Part shown: piece by piece, positions 25,679 to 33,312 of the stretch | How positions within the stretch are numbered: the stretch's first letter is position 1 | How the letters are laid out: each line of letters opens with the position of its first letter | Origin: BRH-c25 sp035627615 | Lineage (GTDB): Bacteria; Bacillota; Clostridia; Lutisporales; Lutisporaceae | DNA: 64,000 nt | Assembly: GCA_035627615.1 (NCBI GenBank) | Contig: DASPLL010000018.1 | Coordinates: forward strand, 145,931 to 209,930 | Direction: 5' to 3' | Notes under the pieces: generated by a model | The model's input: the letters and a program-made list of their open reading frames with translations, nothing else | What the model was told of the DNA's origin: nothing | The model's database searches: none | Position numbers and translations under genes: made by a program

Positions 25679-26578
25679 ATGGGTTACAAACTGGTTCATG
25701 TCAAAGGGAATACATATTATCTGGATGGAGCGGCCAAAATCGGTATCATTAAGAATGTTGACGATCCATCCCGAAGTATAATTATTGATACAGGAATAGA
25801 TGATGATTCAGGAAGAAGACTGCTTAAGACAATGCAGGAAAACGGCATGGGGGTGGGAGCAATAATTAATACGCATTCCCATGCCGATCACTGTGGCGGT
25901 AATCATATTATTAAAAGCAGGACAGGCAGCAGCATATATGCCCCGCCCTTTGACAAAGGAATTATCGAATATCCTGAACTGGAGCCGTTTTACCTCTATT
26001 CGGCCTATCCGCTGAAGGAAATGGACACCAAGTTCCTGAAAGCGAAAGGTTCAAAAGTTGATCAAGTGCTGGAGACAGGGGAGCTTGATATCAACGGAGT
26101 CAAGCTGGAGGTTGTGCCGTTATACGGACATACCCCTGCAATGGTTGGAATCGCAACTGCCGATAATGTGCTGTTTGCCGGAGACTCCTTCTTTTCGGTG
26201 GGTATACTGGAAAAGCATGGGCTCCCGTATTTCACAGGGATTGGAGAATCCCTCGGTACTCTTGAAAGCCTTAAGAACATGAACTATGATTGTTATGTGC
26301 CAAGTCATGGGGAGGCCCTTACAGAGGCCGGGGATACACTGGATGCCAATATAAGTATTCTGCAGGATACTGTGGAATACATAGCTGATATATGCAGCAG
26401 AGCCCTGGACAGGGAAGAAATAGTGGCAGGCATGATCGTCCGGTATGGCATCAGGCATACCATACCACAGTATTATCTGACTGTCTCGACTGCTTCAGCC
26501 TTCCTGTCCCATATGGCAAACACAGGGATACTCACTACGGTATTCGAAGATAATAAGCTGAAATTTATAAGAAAATAG
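25679..26578 (+). CDS. MBL-fold metallo-hydrolase
   Basis: 299 residues. Beta-lactamase-fold signature THSHADHCGG (His-x-His-x-Asp-His), a third histidine in PLYGHTPAM, an aspartate in LFAGDSFF and a C-terminal PSHGE. Binds two metal ions. Substrate unknown; glyoxalase-II-like or quorum-lactonase-like relatives share the same motif. ATG 25679 has AAAGGAGAATG upstream. Confidence 0.88.
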   Translation: MGYKLVHVKGNTYYLDGAAKIGIIKNVDDPSRSIIIDTGIDDDSGRRLLKTMQENGMGVGAIINTHSHADHCGGNHIIKSRTGSSIYAPPFDKGIIEYPELEPFYLYSAYPLKEMDTKFLKAKGSKVDQVLETGELDINGVKLEVVPLYGHTPAMVGIATADNVLFAGDSFFSVGILEKHGLPYFTGIGESLGTLESLKNMNYDCYVPSHGEALTEAGDTLDANISILQDTVEYIADICSRALDREEIVAGMIVRYGIRHTIPQYYLTVSTASAFLSHMANTGILTTVFEDNKLKFIRK

Positions 26579-26652
26579 GTACGAGGTTCGAGGTGCGAGG
26601 TACGAGGAGAACCAAAAGGCCCCCCGAACCTCGAACCCCGGACCCCGAACCA
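26579..26652. repeat. Inverted heptamer arms (repeat locus D)
   Basis: Left arm 26579-26609 of CGAGGTN 7-mers, right arm 26621-26652 of the complementary type (CCGAACC, TCGAACC). The two can fold on each other over an 11-base loop. The left arm starts on the base after the metallo-hydrolase stop codon. Confidence 0.9.
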
Positions 26653-26676
26653 GAAAAGCCGAAAGGATTTGATAAC

Positions 26677-27672
26677 ATGACAAAAGCTCTTGCTCTTGTT
26701 TCCGGAGGGCTTGACAGCATATTAGCTGCTAAACTTATTCAAATGCAAGGTATTGAAGTAACCGGTATATGTTTTGCCTCTGCTTTTTTCGGATCCAGGA
26801 ATGCCGAAAAAATGGCGGCTCAGATAGGTATGCCATTAATAGTAGTTGATTTTACAGAGGATCATCTTGAAATGACCAAGAATCCCAGGCATGGATATGG
26901 CAAGAATATGAACCCTTGTATCGACTGCCATGCAATGATGCTGAAATATGCGGGAAATATGCTTGCGGAGCTTCATGGTGATTTTCTGATCACCGGAGAA
27001 GTACTTGATCAGAGGCCAATGTCGCAAAACAAGAAATCCCTTGGAATAGTGCAAAAGGAATCAGGTTTTGAGGATAAAATACTGAGGCCTCTCTGTGCGC
27101 AGAATCTTGCTCCTACACAAATGGAAGCAGATGGGCTTGTGGATAGGACAAGGCTTATGGGTATAAGCGGCAAGTCGAGAAAGCCGCAAATGGAGCTGGC
27201 TGATAACTGGGGGATAAAAGAATACCCTTCGCCGGCAGGCGGGTGCATGCTTACCGAACCGCAGTTTGCCAATCGTCTGAGGGATCTGTACAAGCATGGC
27301 AAGGAGAGTGCGGAGCCAATCGATGTAGAGCTTTTAAAGCTTGGCAGGCATTTGAGGTTTTCATCGGCCGCAAAGATTGTTTGCACCAGAAATGAAAATG
27401 AATATACCCTTCTTACAGAGCTTCTGAAGGATGAACATATAGTATTTGATACGGCTGATTGTACAGGCAGCACTGCTGTCCTTGTACCTTCGCCGGAAGC
27501 AATGGTTTCCAGTGAGGATATTGGATTTGCCGCTTCTGTTGCCGCCAGATACAGCAAGGACAAGGAAAAAGACAGTGTGAGAATAAAATTTAAAAAGAAA
27601 AGTGATACTGAATATGAGTACATATATGTAAAACCGATAACTGATGAAGAGATAAGGAAGGTATTACTATAG
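26677..27672 (+). CDS. PP-loop ATP pyrophosphatase, ThiI/MnmA-like
   Basis: 331 residues. N-terminal PP-loop ALVSGGLDS, then CIDCHAMM around residue 85, CMLTEPQFANRLRDL, and a C-terminal DUF814 (NFACT-R-like) region. These proteins resemble tRNA thiolases (MnmA, ThiI) and are usually annotated by homology only. ATG 26677 starts the conserved part with AAAGGA upstream; the open frame to 26593 is only repeat DNA being read through. Likely tRNA modification; not certain. Confidence 0.8.
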   Translation: MTKALALVSGGLDSILAAKLIQMQGIEVTGICFASAFFGSRNAEKMAAQIGMPLIVVDFTEDHLEMTKNPRHGYGKNMNPCIDCHAMMLKYAGNMLAELHGDFLITGEVLDQRPMSQNKKSLGIVQKESGFEDKILRPLCAQNLAPTQMEADGLVDRTRLMGISGKSRKPQMELADNWGIKEYPSPAGGCMLTEPQFANRLRDLYKHGKESAEPIDVELLKLGRHLRFSSAAKIVCTRNENEYTLLTELLKDEHIVFDTADCTGSTAVLVPSPEAMVSSEDIGFAASVAARYSKDKEKDSVRIKFKKKSDTEYEYIYVKPITDEEIRKVLL

Positions 27673-27770
27673 ATACGAGATACGAGATGCGAGGTTTCGG
27701 GGTGCGGGGCTGCGAGGTAGGGGCGATTCATGAATCGCCCGTACAGGCTTCGAAGCTCTGTTTGAATCGT
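27671..27770. repeat. Mixed 7-mer/8-mer array, palindrome and TTCGAAG core (repeat locus E)
   Basis: 7-mers and 8-mers at 27671-27717 (GATACGA, GATGCGA, then GGGGTGCG types), 28-base palindrome 27717-27744 identical to the one after ddl, then core TTCGAAG at 27749-27755 and TTTGAATCG. Starts inside the stop codon of the PP-loop gene. Confidence 0.9.
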
Positions 27771-27811
27771 GCAACCTGACCCAGCAGGAATACCCAAAAG
27801 GAATGATCGTC

Positions 27812-28246
27812 ATGAATAAAGGAATCCCGATAAAACTGCATATCACATCCTCCCAGTCGGACAATCAGGGAATCATAGACGGTATGGAGTTTTATACCGA
27901 AGGAAAATATTACGAAAAGCAGGGCAGCAGATATATAACCTATGAGGAATCGGAGATATCAGGACTGGAAGGTACAACTACCATTCTTAAGCTGGAAAAA
28001 GAAGAAGCAGCTCTTTTCAGGAGCGGGGCAATAAGCTCAAGGATGGTTTTCAGAATGGGCTGTGAGACAAAAAGTACATACAGGACAGCGTATGGAGTGT
28101 TTGATCTTTTTATTCTGACGCAAAACTTTGATATAAAGATTTGTAATAGCAGGATAAATAGTGTATACTTAAAATACAGGCTTGGTATGAATTCCGGGGA
28201 AGCCTTTATGAATGAAATGACTATAAATGTTCAATATCAGGAATAA
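27812..28246 (+). CDS. DUF1934 family protein (YwiB-like)
   Basis: 144 residues of the calycin-like DUF1934 family: IKLHITSSQSDNQG at the start, YITYEESEISGLEGTTTILKL, FRMGCETKSTYRTAYGVFDL and LKYRLGMN near the end. Small beta-barrel protein of unknown role. ATG 27812 is preferred over 27803 because AAAGGA lies 9 bases before it. Confidence 0.85.
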   Translation: MNKGIPIKLHITSSQSDNQGIIDGMEFYTEGKYYEKQGSRYITYEESEISGLEGTTTILKLEKEEAALFRSGAISSRMVFRMGCETKSTYRTAYGVFDLFILTQNFDIKICNSRINSVYLKYRLGMNSGEAFMNEMTINVQYQE

Positions 28247-28256
28247 GCAGTATAAC

Positions 28257-28279
28257 AGCAGGTGGTGTGCCTGCTTTTA
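28257..28279 (+). terminator. Terminator after DUF1934 gene
   Basis: AGCAGG, 7-base loop, CCTGCT followed by TTTA and, further on, T5. Confidence 0.65.
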
Positions 28280-28356
28280 AAATAATTTTTGTGCCGAATA
28301 ATCGGCAGCATATATAGGTTGCCGGACCAAATCGACCCGGGAAAGGAGGCGGATGC

Positions 28357-29775
28357 TTGTTGAATTCCTTATTTAAAGAAAACATTGAAGACATACTGGA
28401 TAATATAGAAGAGGGTATCCATATCGTTGATAGTTCAGGGAAAATAGTATATTACAACAAATTCGCAGCAGAGCTGGACAACATAAACCCGGAAGAGGCT
28501 CTGGGCAGGCATATACTTGAGATATACCCATCCTTGACAGAGGATACCAGTACTATATTAAGGACCATAAAGACAGGGAAGCCTATTCTTAATTATCAGC
28601 AGTCTTTCAAAAATTACAGGGGTGTACAGATAACCACCATTAATTCAACCATACCGATAATATCAGGAAAACGTGTCATGGGTGCTCTTGAGGTATCGAG
28701 AGATATAACAGAAGTAAAGAAGCTTTCTGAAAAGGTCGTGGATTTACAGGCGCAGCTGCTAAAGGATGCAAAGATTGAAAAAAGCTATGACGGCAGCAGG
28801 GCATTTTTTAACTTTGCAGATATAATTGGTATCTCAGAGGTAATGCTCAAGCTGAAAAAGGACGCTCTGACAGTAGCTTCATCACCGTCGCCGATCATGG
28901 TATATGGTGAAACGGGAACAGGTAAGGAGCTGCTGGTTCATGCCATACACAATGCCAGTCCCCGCAGGGATAAGCCTTTTATTGCCCAAAATTGTGCGGC
29001 GCTTCCGGAGACTTTACTTGAAAGTATACTCTTTGGTACAATAAGGGGCAGCTTCACCGGAGCAGAAACCAGGCCGGGACTTTTTGAGATAGCCAACGGA
29101 GGGACTCTGTTCCTGGATGAGATCAACTCCATGTCCCTGCAGCTGCAGGCAAAGCTTCTGAGGGTCATACAGGACGGCAATGTAAGAAGAGTTGGTGATA
29201 CAAGGACCATCCATGTTGATGTAAGAATAGTAACAGCTATTAATATTGATCCAAGGCAGGCGCTTCAGGATAAGACCCTGAGAGATGACCTGTTCTTCCG
29301 GCTAAGCGTCATATCCCTCAAAATGCCGGCTCTGAGAGAGAAGAGGGATGATATTCATCTTCTTATAGAGCATTTTGTCAGGAAGTACAACAAGCGGCTC
29401 TATAAAAACGTAAAGCATGTAAGTGATGATGTAGAGGAGTTTTTCATGAACTACTCCTGGCCCGGGAATGTGCGGGAGCTGGAGCATGCCATAGAAGGAG
29501 CCATGAACATTGTTGACGGGGACACCATTAACAGCAAGTGCCTTCCCTATTATTTGGGCGAGATATTCAGGAAAACGGAAACATCGCAGGAGGATCATGA
29601 GATCAAGTCCTTGAAGGAGTCGCTTTATTGCCTTGAAAAAAACCTCATTGAGAAGGCCATGAAAAAGAGTGAAGGCAATGTGACCAAAGCCGCGGAGCTG
29701 TTGGACGTGCCAAGACAGACACTTCAATACAAAATAAGCAAATATAATATAAGGATCTATGATGCCGGATTTTAG
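28357..29775 (+). CDS. Sigma-54-dependent activator with PAS domain (lysine-catabolism regulator)
   Basis: 472 residues: PAS domain (about 10-125), AAA+ domain (Walker A GETGTGKE, loop GSFTGA where most relatives have GAFTGA, Walker B FLDE), C-terminal Fis helix-turn-helix (GNVTKAAELLDVPRQTLQYKI). RocR-like layout. TTG 28357 is the start, with AAAGGAGG 7 bases upstream. Its terminator is followed at once by a sigma-54 promoter for kdd-kamA, so it almost surely controls them. The Ser in GSFTGA is a known but less frequent variant. Confidence 0.92.
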   Translation: MLNSLFKENIEDILDNIEEGIHIVDSSGKIVYYNKFAAELDNINPEEALGRHILEIYPSLTEDTSTILRTIKTGKPILNYQQSFKNYRGVQITTINSTIPIISGKRVMGALEVSRDITEVKKLSEKVVDLQAQLLKDAKIEKSYDGSRAFFNFADIIGISEVMLKLKKDALTVASSPSPIMVYGETGTGKELLVHAIHNASPRRDKPFIAQNCAALPETLLESILFGTIRGSFTGAETRPGLFEIANGGTLFLDEINSMSLQLQAKLLRVIQDGNVRRVGDTRTIHVDVRIVTAINIDPRQALQDKTLRDDLFFRLSVISLKMPALREKRDDIHLLIEHFVRKYNKRLYKNVKHVSDDVEEFFMNYSWPGNVRELEHAIEGAMNIVDGDTINSKCLPYYLGEIFRKTETSQEDHEIKSLKESLYCLEKNLIEKAMKKSEGNVTKAAELLDVPRQTLQYKISKYNIRIYDAGF

Positions 29776-29819
29776 GCGATAATAGGACCAATCCCGTGAA
29801 AATCCTTTGGCTAATGATA

Positions 29820-29848
29820 AACACCCATTGAAGAATGGGTGTTTTATT
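29820..29848 (+). terminator. Terminator of the PAS activator gene
   Basis: AACACCCATT, loop GAAG, AATGGGTGTT, followed by TTATTTT. Confidence 0.9.
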
Positions 29849-29862
29849 TTATATAGGATAAT

Positions 29863-29878
29863 TGGCATATAACTTGCT
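29863..29878 (+). promoter_or_regulatory. Sigma-54 promoter of kdd-kamA
   Basis: TGGCA, six bases, TTGCT with GG and GC 12 bases apart. It is 85 bases upstream of kdd and just after the activator terminator. A GGGCGGG/CCCGTCC hairpin at 29911-29935 lies in the leader. Confidence 0.88.
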
Positions 29879-29963
29879 TATGTTAATAAAGTAACAAACA
29901 GATTTGTGAATGGGCGGGTTTCCAAGCCCGTCCGCCTAATATATTTAAGGAGGAATACAACAC

Positions 29964-31004
29964 ATGAAAAAGGGATGCAAATTTGGTACTCACAGAGTTA
30001 TTGAGCCAATTGGGGTATTGCCGCAGCCGGCAAACAAAATTGACAACAATATGGATGAACTTTATGATAATGAAATACTTATCGACGTCCAGACCCTTAA
30101 CATTGACTCAGCCAGCTTCACACAGATAGAAAAGCAGGCAAATGGTGATGAAAAGAAGATTGAAGAGATCATGCTGGGTATTGTTGAAAAGCAGGGGAAG
30201 CACAGAAATCCTGTAACAGGCTCGGGTGGAATGCTTATAGGTACAATCGAGAAGATCGGATCTGCTCTTGAAGGCAAGACCGATTTAAAGGCGGGCGATA
30301 AGATAGCAACACTTGTATCGCTTTCATTGACCCCTCTCAGAATAGATAAAATCAAAGAAATAAGAAAAGATATAGACCAGGTGGATATTGAAGGTAAAGC
30401 AATACTTTTCGAAAGCGGAATATATGCAAAGCTTCCGAAGGATATGCCGGAAAAGCTTGCACTCTCAGCATTGGACGTAGCTGGTGCTCCAGCGCAGACT
30501 GCCAAGCTGGTTAAACCAGGCGAAACAGTGTTCATAATAGGCGCAGGCGGAAAGTCAGGGGTTCTCTGCTGCTATGAAGCCAGGAAAAGAGCAGGAGTTA
30601 CAGGCAAGGTAATCGGCTGCTGCGGAAGCCCGAAGAGTGCGGAAAGACTTAAGAAGCTCGGTTACTGTGATGAAGTTTTCGTAGGCGATGCAAAAAAACC
30701 TGTGGAAATAATGAACAAGGTATCAGAGCTCACAAACGGCGAATTGGCTGATTTGACAATCAACTGCGTAAATATACCCGACACGGAAATGACAAGTATA
30801 CTTGCTACAAAAAATACAGGCCTCGTATATTTCTTCAGTATGGCTACAAGCTTTACAAAAGCTGCTTTAGGCGCTGAGGGTGTTGGAAGCGACGTTACCA
30901 TGATAATCGGAAACGGCTACACAAAAGGACATGCGGAAATAACCCTCCAGATACTCAGAGAAAGCAAAGAATTAAGGGAACTTTTCACAGAGATGTATGC
31001 GTAA
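29964..31004 (+). CDS. kdd: L-erythro-3,5-diaminohexanoate dehydrogenase
   Basis: 346 residues, matching Kdd: N-terminal MKKGCKFGTHRVIEP, GSGGMLIGTIEKIG, nucleotide-binding VFIIGAGGKSGVLCCYEAR and the C-terminal GNGYTKGHAEITLQIL. Oxidatively deaminates L-erythro-3,5-diaminohexanoate in lysine fermentation, with NAD(P). AAGGAGG upstream of ATG 29964. The genes for the other steps (kamDE, kce, kal) are not in this window. Confidence 0.95.
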   Translation: MKKGCKFGTHRVIEPIGVLPQPANKIDNNMDELYDNEILIDVQTLNIDSASFTQIEKQANGDEKKIEEIMLGIVEKQGKHRNPVTGSGGMLIGTIEKIGSALEGKTDLKAGDKIATLVSLSLTPLRIDKIKEIRKDIDQVDIEGKAILFESGIYAKLPKDMPEKLALSALDVAGAPAQTAKLVKPGETVFIIGAGGKSGVLCCYEARKRAGVTGKVIGCCGSPKSAERLKKLGYCDEVFVGDAKKPVEIMNKVSELTNGELADLTINCVNIPDTEMTSILATKNTGLVYFFSMATSFTKAALGAEGVGSDVTMIIGNGYTKGHAEITLQILRESKELRELFTEMYA

Positions 31005-31006
31005 TT

Positions 31007-31158
31007 AGATGCGAGATACGAGATACGAGATGCGAGTAGGGAACGACGCCCCCGTCGTTCCTCTGTAGGGGCGAGCGGTGTTCGCCCGCCTTCGAAGCAC
31101 CGGCTTAATTCTCGAATCTCGAATCTCGAGTCTCGAATCTGTTTTGGCAAAGCCAAAA
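31007..31158. repeat. Full repeat unit with two heptamer arms and core (repeat locus F)
   Basis: Left 7-mer arm 31007-31036 (GATGCGA/GATACGA), palindrome GGAACGACG...CGTCGTTCC 31040-31062, GTAGGGGCGAGCG...TCGCCCG 31065-31090, core TTCGAAG 31091-31097, right arm of CTCGAAT 7-mers 31111-31140, and a TTTTGGC/GCCAAAA hairpin 31142-31158. Starts two bases after the kdd stop; separates kdd from kamA. Confidence 0.9.
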
Positions 31159-31178
31159 ATATAGAGGAGGTAAATTCA

Positions 31179-32438
31179 TTGAGAAATTATAAAGACATAC
31201 CTTTATGGAAGGATGTCACTCCGGAACAGTGGAATGACTGGAAATGGCAGGTATCCAACAGAATAACAACAGTAGAACAGATGAAGCAGATAGTGAACCT
31301 TACTCCTGAAGAAGAAGCAGGCGTAAAAGAATGCCTGAAAACCTTAAGAGGAGCAATAACCCCATATTATGCATCCCTCATGGATCCGGACGATCCTCAT
31401 TGTCCGATAAGGATGCAGGCTGTTCCGACTTCACAGGAGCTTCACAAGGCGGATGCCGATATGCTTGACCCGCTGCACGAAGATGAAGACTCACCGGTGC
31501 CGGGTTTGACCCACAGATATCCGGACAGGGCGCTGCTTCTCATTACAGACCAGTGCTCGATGTACTGCAGGCACTGCACAAGAAGAAGATTTGCAGGACA
31601 GCATGACGAGCAGATGCCTTTGGAAAGAATAGACAAAGCTATAGAATACATCAGGAACACTCCTGTTATAAGAGACGTGCTTCTCTCCGGCGGAGATCCT
31701 CTGCTTGTAAATGATGACGTACTGGAATATATTATCAGAAAGCTCAGGGAAATAGACCATGTGGAAATTGTAAGACTTGGCTCAAGAACACCTGTGGTTA
31801 TGCCTCAGAGAATAACGGATGATCTTGTGAACATGCTCAGGAAATATCATCCGATATGGCTGAATACACATTTCAATCATCCGAAGGAATTCACTCCTGA
31901 GTCCGCTGCCGCTTGCAACAAGCTTGCCGATGCGGGTATAGTACTCGGCAACCAGTCGGTGCTTTTAAGAGGAGTAAATGACTGTGTGCATATAATGAGA
32001 GACCTGGTACATGGATTGGTAAAAATGAGAGTAAGACCATACTACATTTACCAGTGCGACCTTTCAATGGGGATAGAGCACTTCAGGACCACAGTTTCCA
32101 AGGGCATTGAAATAATCGAAGGCTTGAGGGGACATACTTCCGGCTTCTGTGTGCCGACCTTTGTTGTTGACGCCCCCGGCGGCGGCGGAAAGACTCCTGT
32201 AATGCCGCAGTATGTTATTTCACAGAATAAGAGTAAAGTGATACTCAGGAACTTTGAAGGAGTTATCACTACTTATACAGAGCCGGAATACATTGAAGAA
32301 CCATGCAACTGTGATGTATGTAAAGGGAAGAGAGCAGACAAACTGTCAGGTGTGGCAGGACTTCTGGAAGGAAATGCAATGAACCTGGAGCCGACAGAAA
32401 TGCTCCGCAAAGACAGAGCAAAAGCAAGACATAAGTAG
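31179..32438 (+). CDS. kamA: Lysine 2,3-aminomutase
   Basis: 419 residues. Radical SAM cluster motif CSMYCRHC (Cys126, Cys130, Cys133), PLP-binding Lys338 in GGGGKTP, and YDGGGDP-like VLLSGGDPLL. Interconverts L-alpha-lysine and L-beta-lysine, the first step of lysine fermentation. Start is TTG 31179 with GAGGAGG 8 bases upstream. CNCDVC-like cysteines near the C terminus (CNCDVCKGK) fit the zinc site of the tetrameric enzyme. Confidence 0.96.
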   Translation: MRNYKDIPLWKDVTPEQWNDWKWQVSNRITTVEQMKQIVNLTPEEEAGVKECLKTLRGAITPYYASLMDPDDPHCPIRMQAVPTSQELHKADADMLDPLHEDEDSPVPGLTHRYPDRALLLITDQCSMYCRHCTRRRFAGQHDEQMPLERIDKAIEYIRNTPVIRDVLLSGGDPLLVNDDVLEYIIRKLREIDHVEIVRLGSRTPVVMPQRITDDLVNMLRKYHPIWLNTHFNHPKEFTPESAAACNKLADAGIVLGNQSVLLRGVNDCVHIMRDLVHGLVKMRVRPYYIYQCDLSMGIEHFRTTVSKGIEIIEGLRGHTSGFCVPTFVVDAPGGGGKTPVMPQYVISQNKSKVILRNFEGVITTYTEPEYIEEPCNCDVCKGKRADKLSGVAGLLEGNAMNLEPTEMLRKDRAKARHK

Positions 32439-32444
32439 AAGATT

Positions 32445-32608
32445 GCGCACTATCGTGCGCAGGTTTCGAGGTTTCGAGGCTGCGGGGCTGCGAGGAGTCA
32501 GGGTATTCCTTAACAGGGCAGGAACGGAAACCGTGGTATCCGTACCTAGACCCGCAAGGAATACCCGAGCTTTCCTCGCAGCCTCGTCGCCCCGCAACCC
32601 CGCAGCCT
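32445..32608. repeat. Nested inverted octamer repeat (repeat locus G)
   Basis: GCGCAC-TATC-GTGCGC at 32445-32460, left 8-mer arm 32462-32495, inner stem GGGTATTCCTT 32501-32511 with AAGGAATACCC 32556-32566, right 8-mer arm 32574-32608 complementary to the left. It lies between convergent kamA and the deacylase gene. Confidence 0.9.
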
Positions 32609-32620
32609 AATGTCGCATCC

Positions 32621-33115
32621 TTATATTTTCACGTATCTATACTCATTTCCCCGCCAATTGAGGAATTTCATAAAATCAGCATAAGACACCGATATTGATG
32701 CGGTATTTACATTCGGATGAAAGCATATCTGTCCGGAATTCCTGAGGTCTTCATCTATAAGAACTGTGATTTTTCCTTCTGCATCGTTCAACAAACCGAA
32801 GGGAGTGACGGAGCCGGGAGTCAAACCAAGATATTTTTGCAGCCTTTCTTCAGAAGCAAAGCTTAAGCGGGTACTGTTTATCTGCTTTGCAAGCAGCTTA
32901 AGGTCAACCTTCTTTTCCTGGTCCACAAGAATGAGATAGTGCTCTTTTCCGTTATGATTCCTGACAAAAAGGTTCTTGCAGTGCTGGCCTTTCATATCAA
33001 GCTTAACGGCAGCAATTTCCTGTATTGTATAAACCGGCACGTGCTCGTACCTTTTATAGGGAATATCGAGCATGTCCAATGCATCGTATACTTTCTTCTC
33101 ATTTTCGGATATCAT
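32621..33115 (-). CDS. YbaK/ProX-type aminoacyl-tRNA deacylase
   Basis: 164 residues of the YbaK/INS editing-domain family: KRYEHVPVYTIQEIA, KGQHCKNLFVRN, YLILVDQEKKVDLK, LGLTPGSVTPFGLLND. Hydrolyses mischarged tRNA (Ala-tRNAPro in ProX). GAGGGCGAAG upstream of ATG at 33115 on the minus strand. Divergent from the SARP gene and convergent with kamA. Confidence 0.92.
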   Translation of the reverse strand: MISENEKKVYDALDMLDIPYKRYEHVPVYTIQEIAAVKLDMKGQHCKNLFVRNHNGKEHYLILVDQEKKVDLKLLAKQINSTRLSFASEERLQKYLGLTPGSVTPFGLLNDAEGKITVLIDEDLRNSGQICFHPNVNTASISVSYADFMKFLNWRGNEYRYVKI

Positions 33116-33312
33116 GTCTTCGCCCTCCTTAGTTATTACTAATAATTATCCTATCACATCAGAAATATTATACAAGCTTTTGTCATCCTGAATATGGTGA
33201 AGGCAAGCTCAAAGTGTCAATGGAGTGAAAAAATCCCTTATAAACTTAAGCGAGAAGTTATGATAAAATGAATATATGTTTACGTGCGGTAATAGAAAAA
33301 GAAGGTGATATC

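Noticed and set aside
26593..26676. N-terminal extension of the PP-loop protein
   Set aside because: It is a reading through the heptamer arms; the conserved protein starts at ATG 26677 with its own ribosome site.
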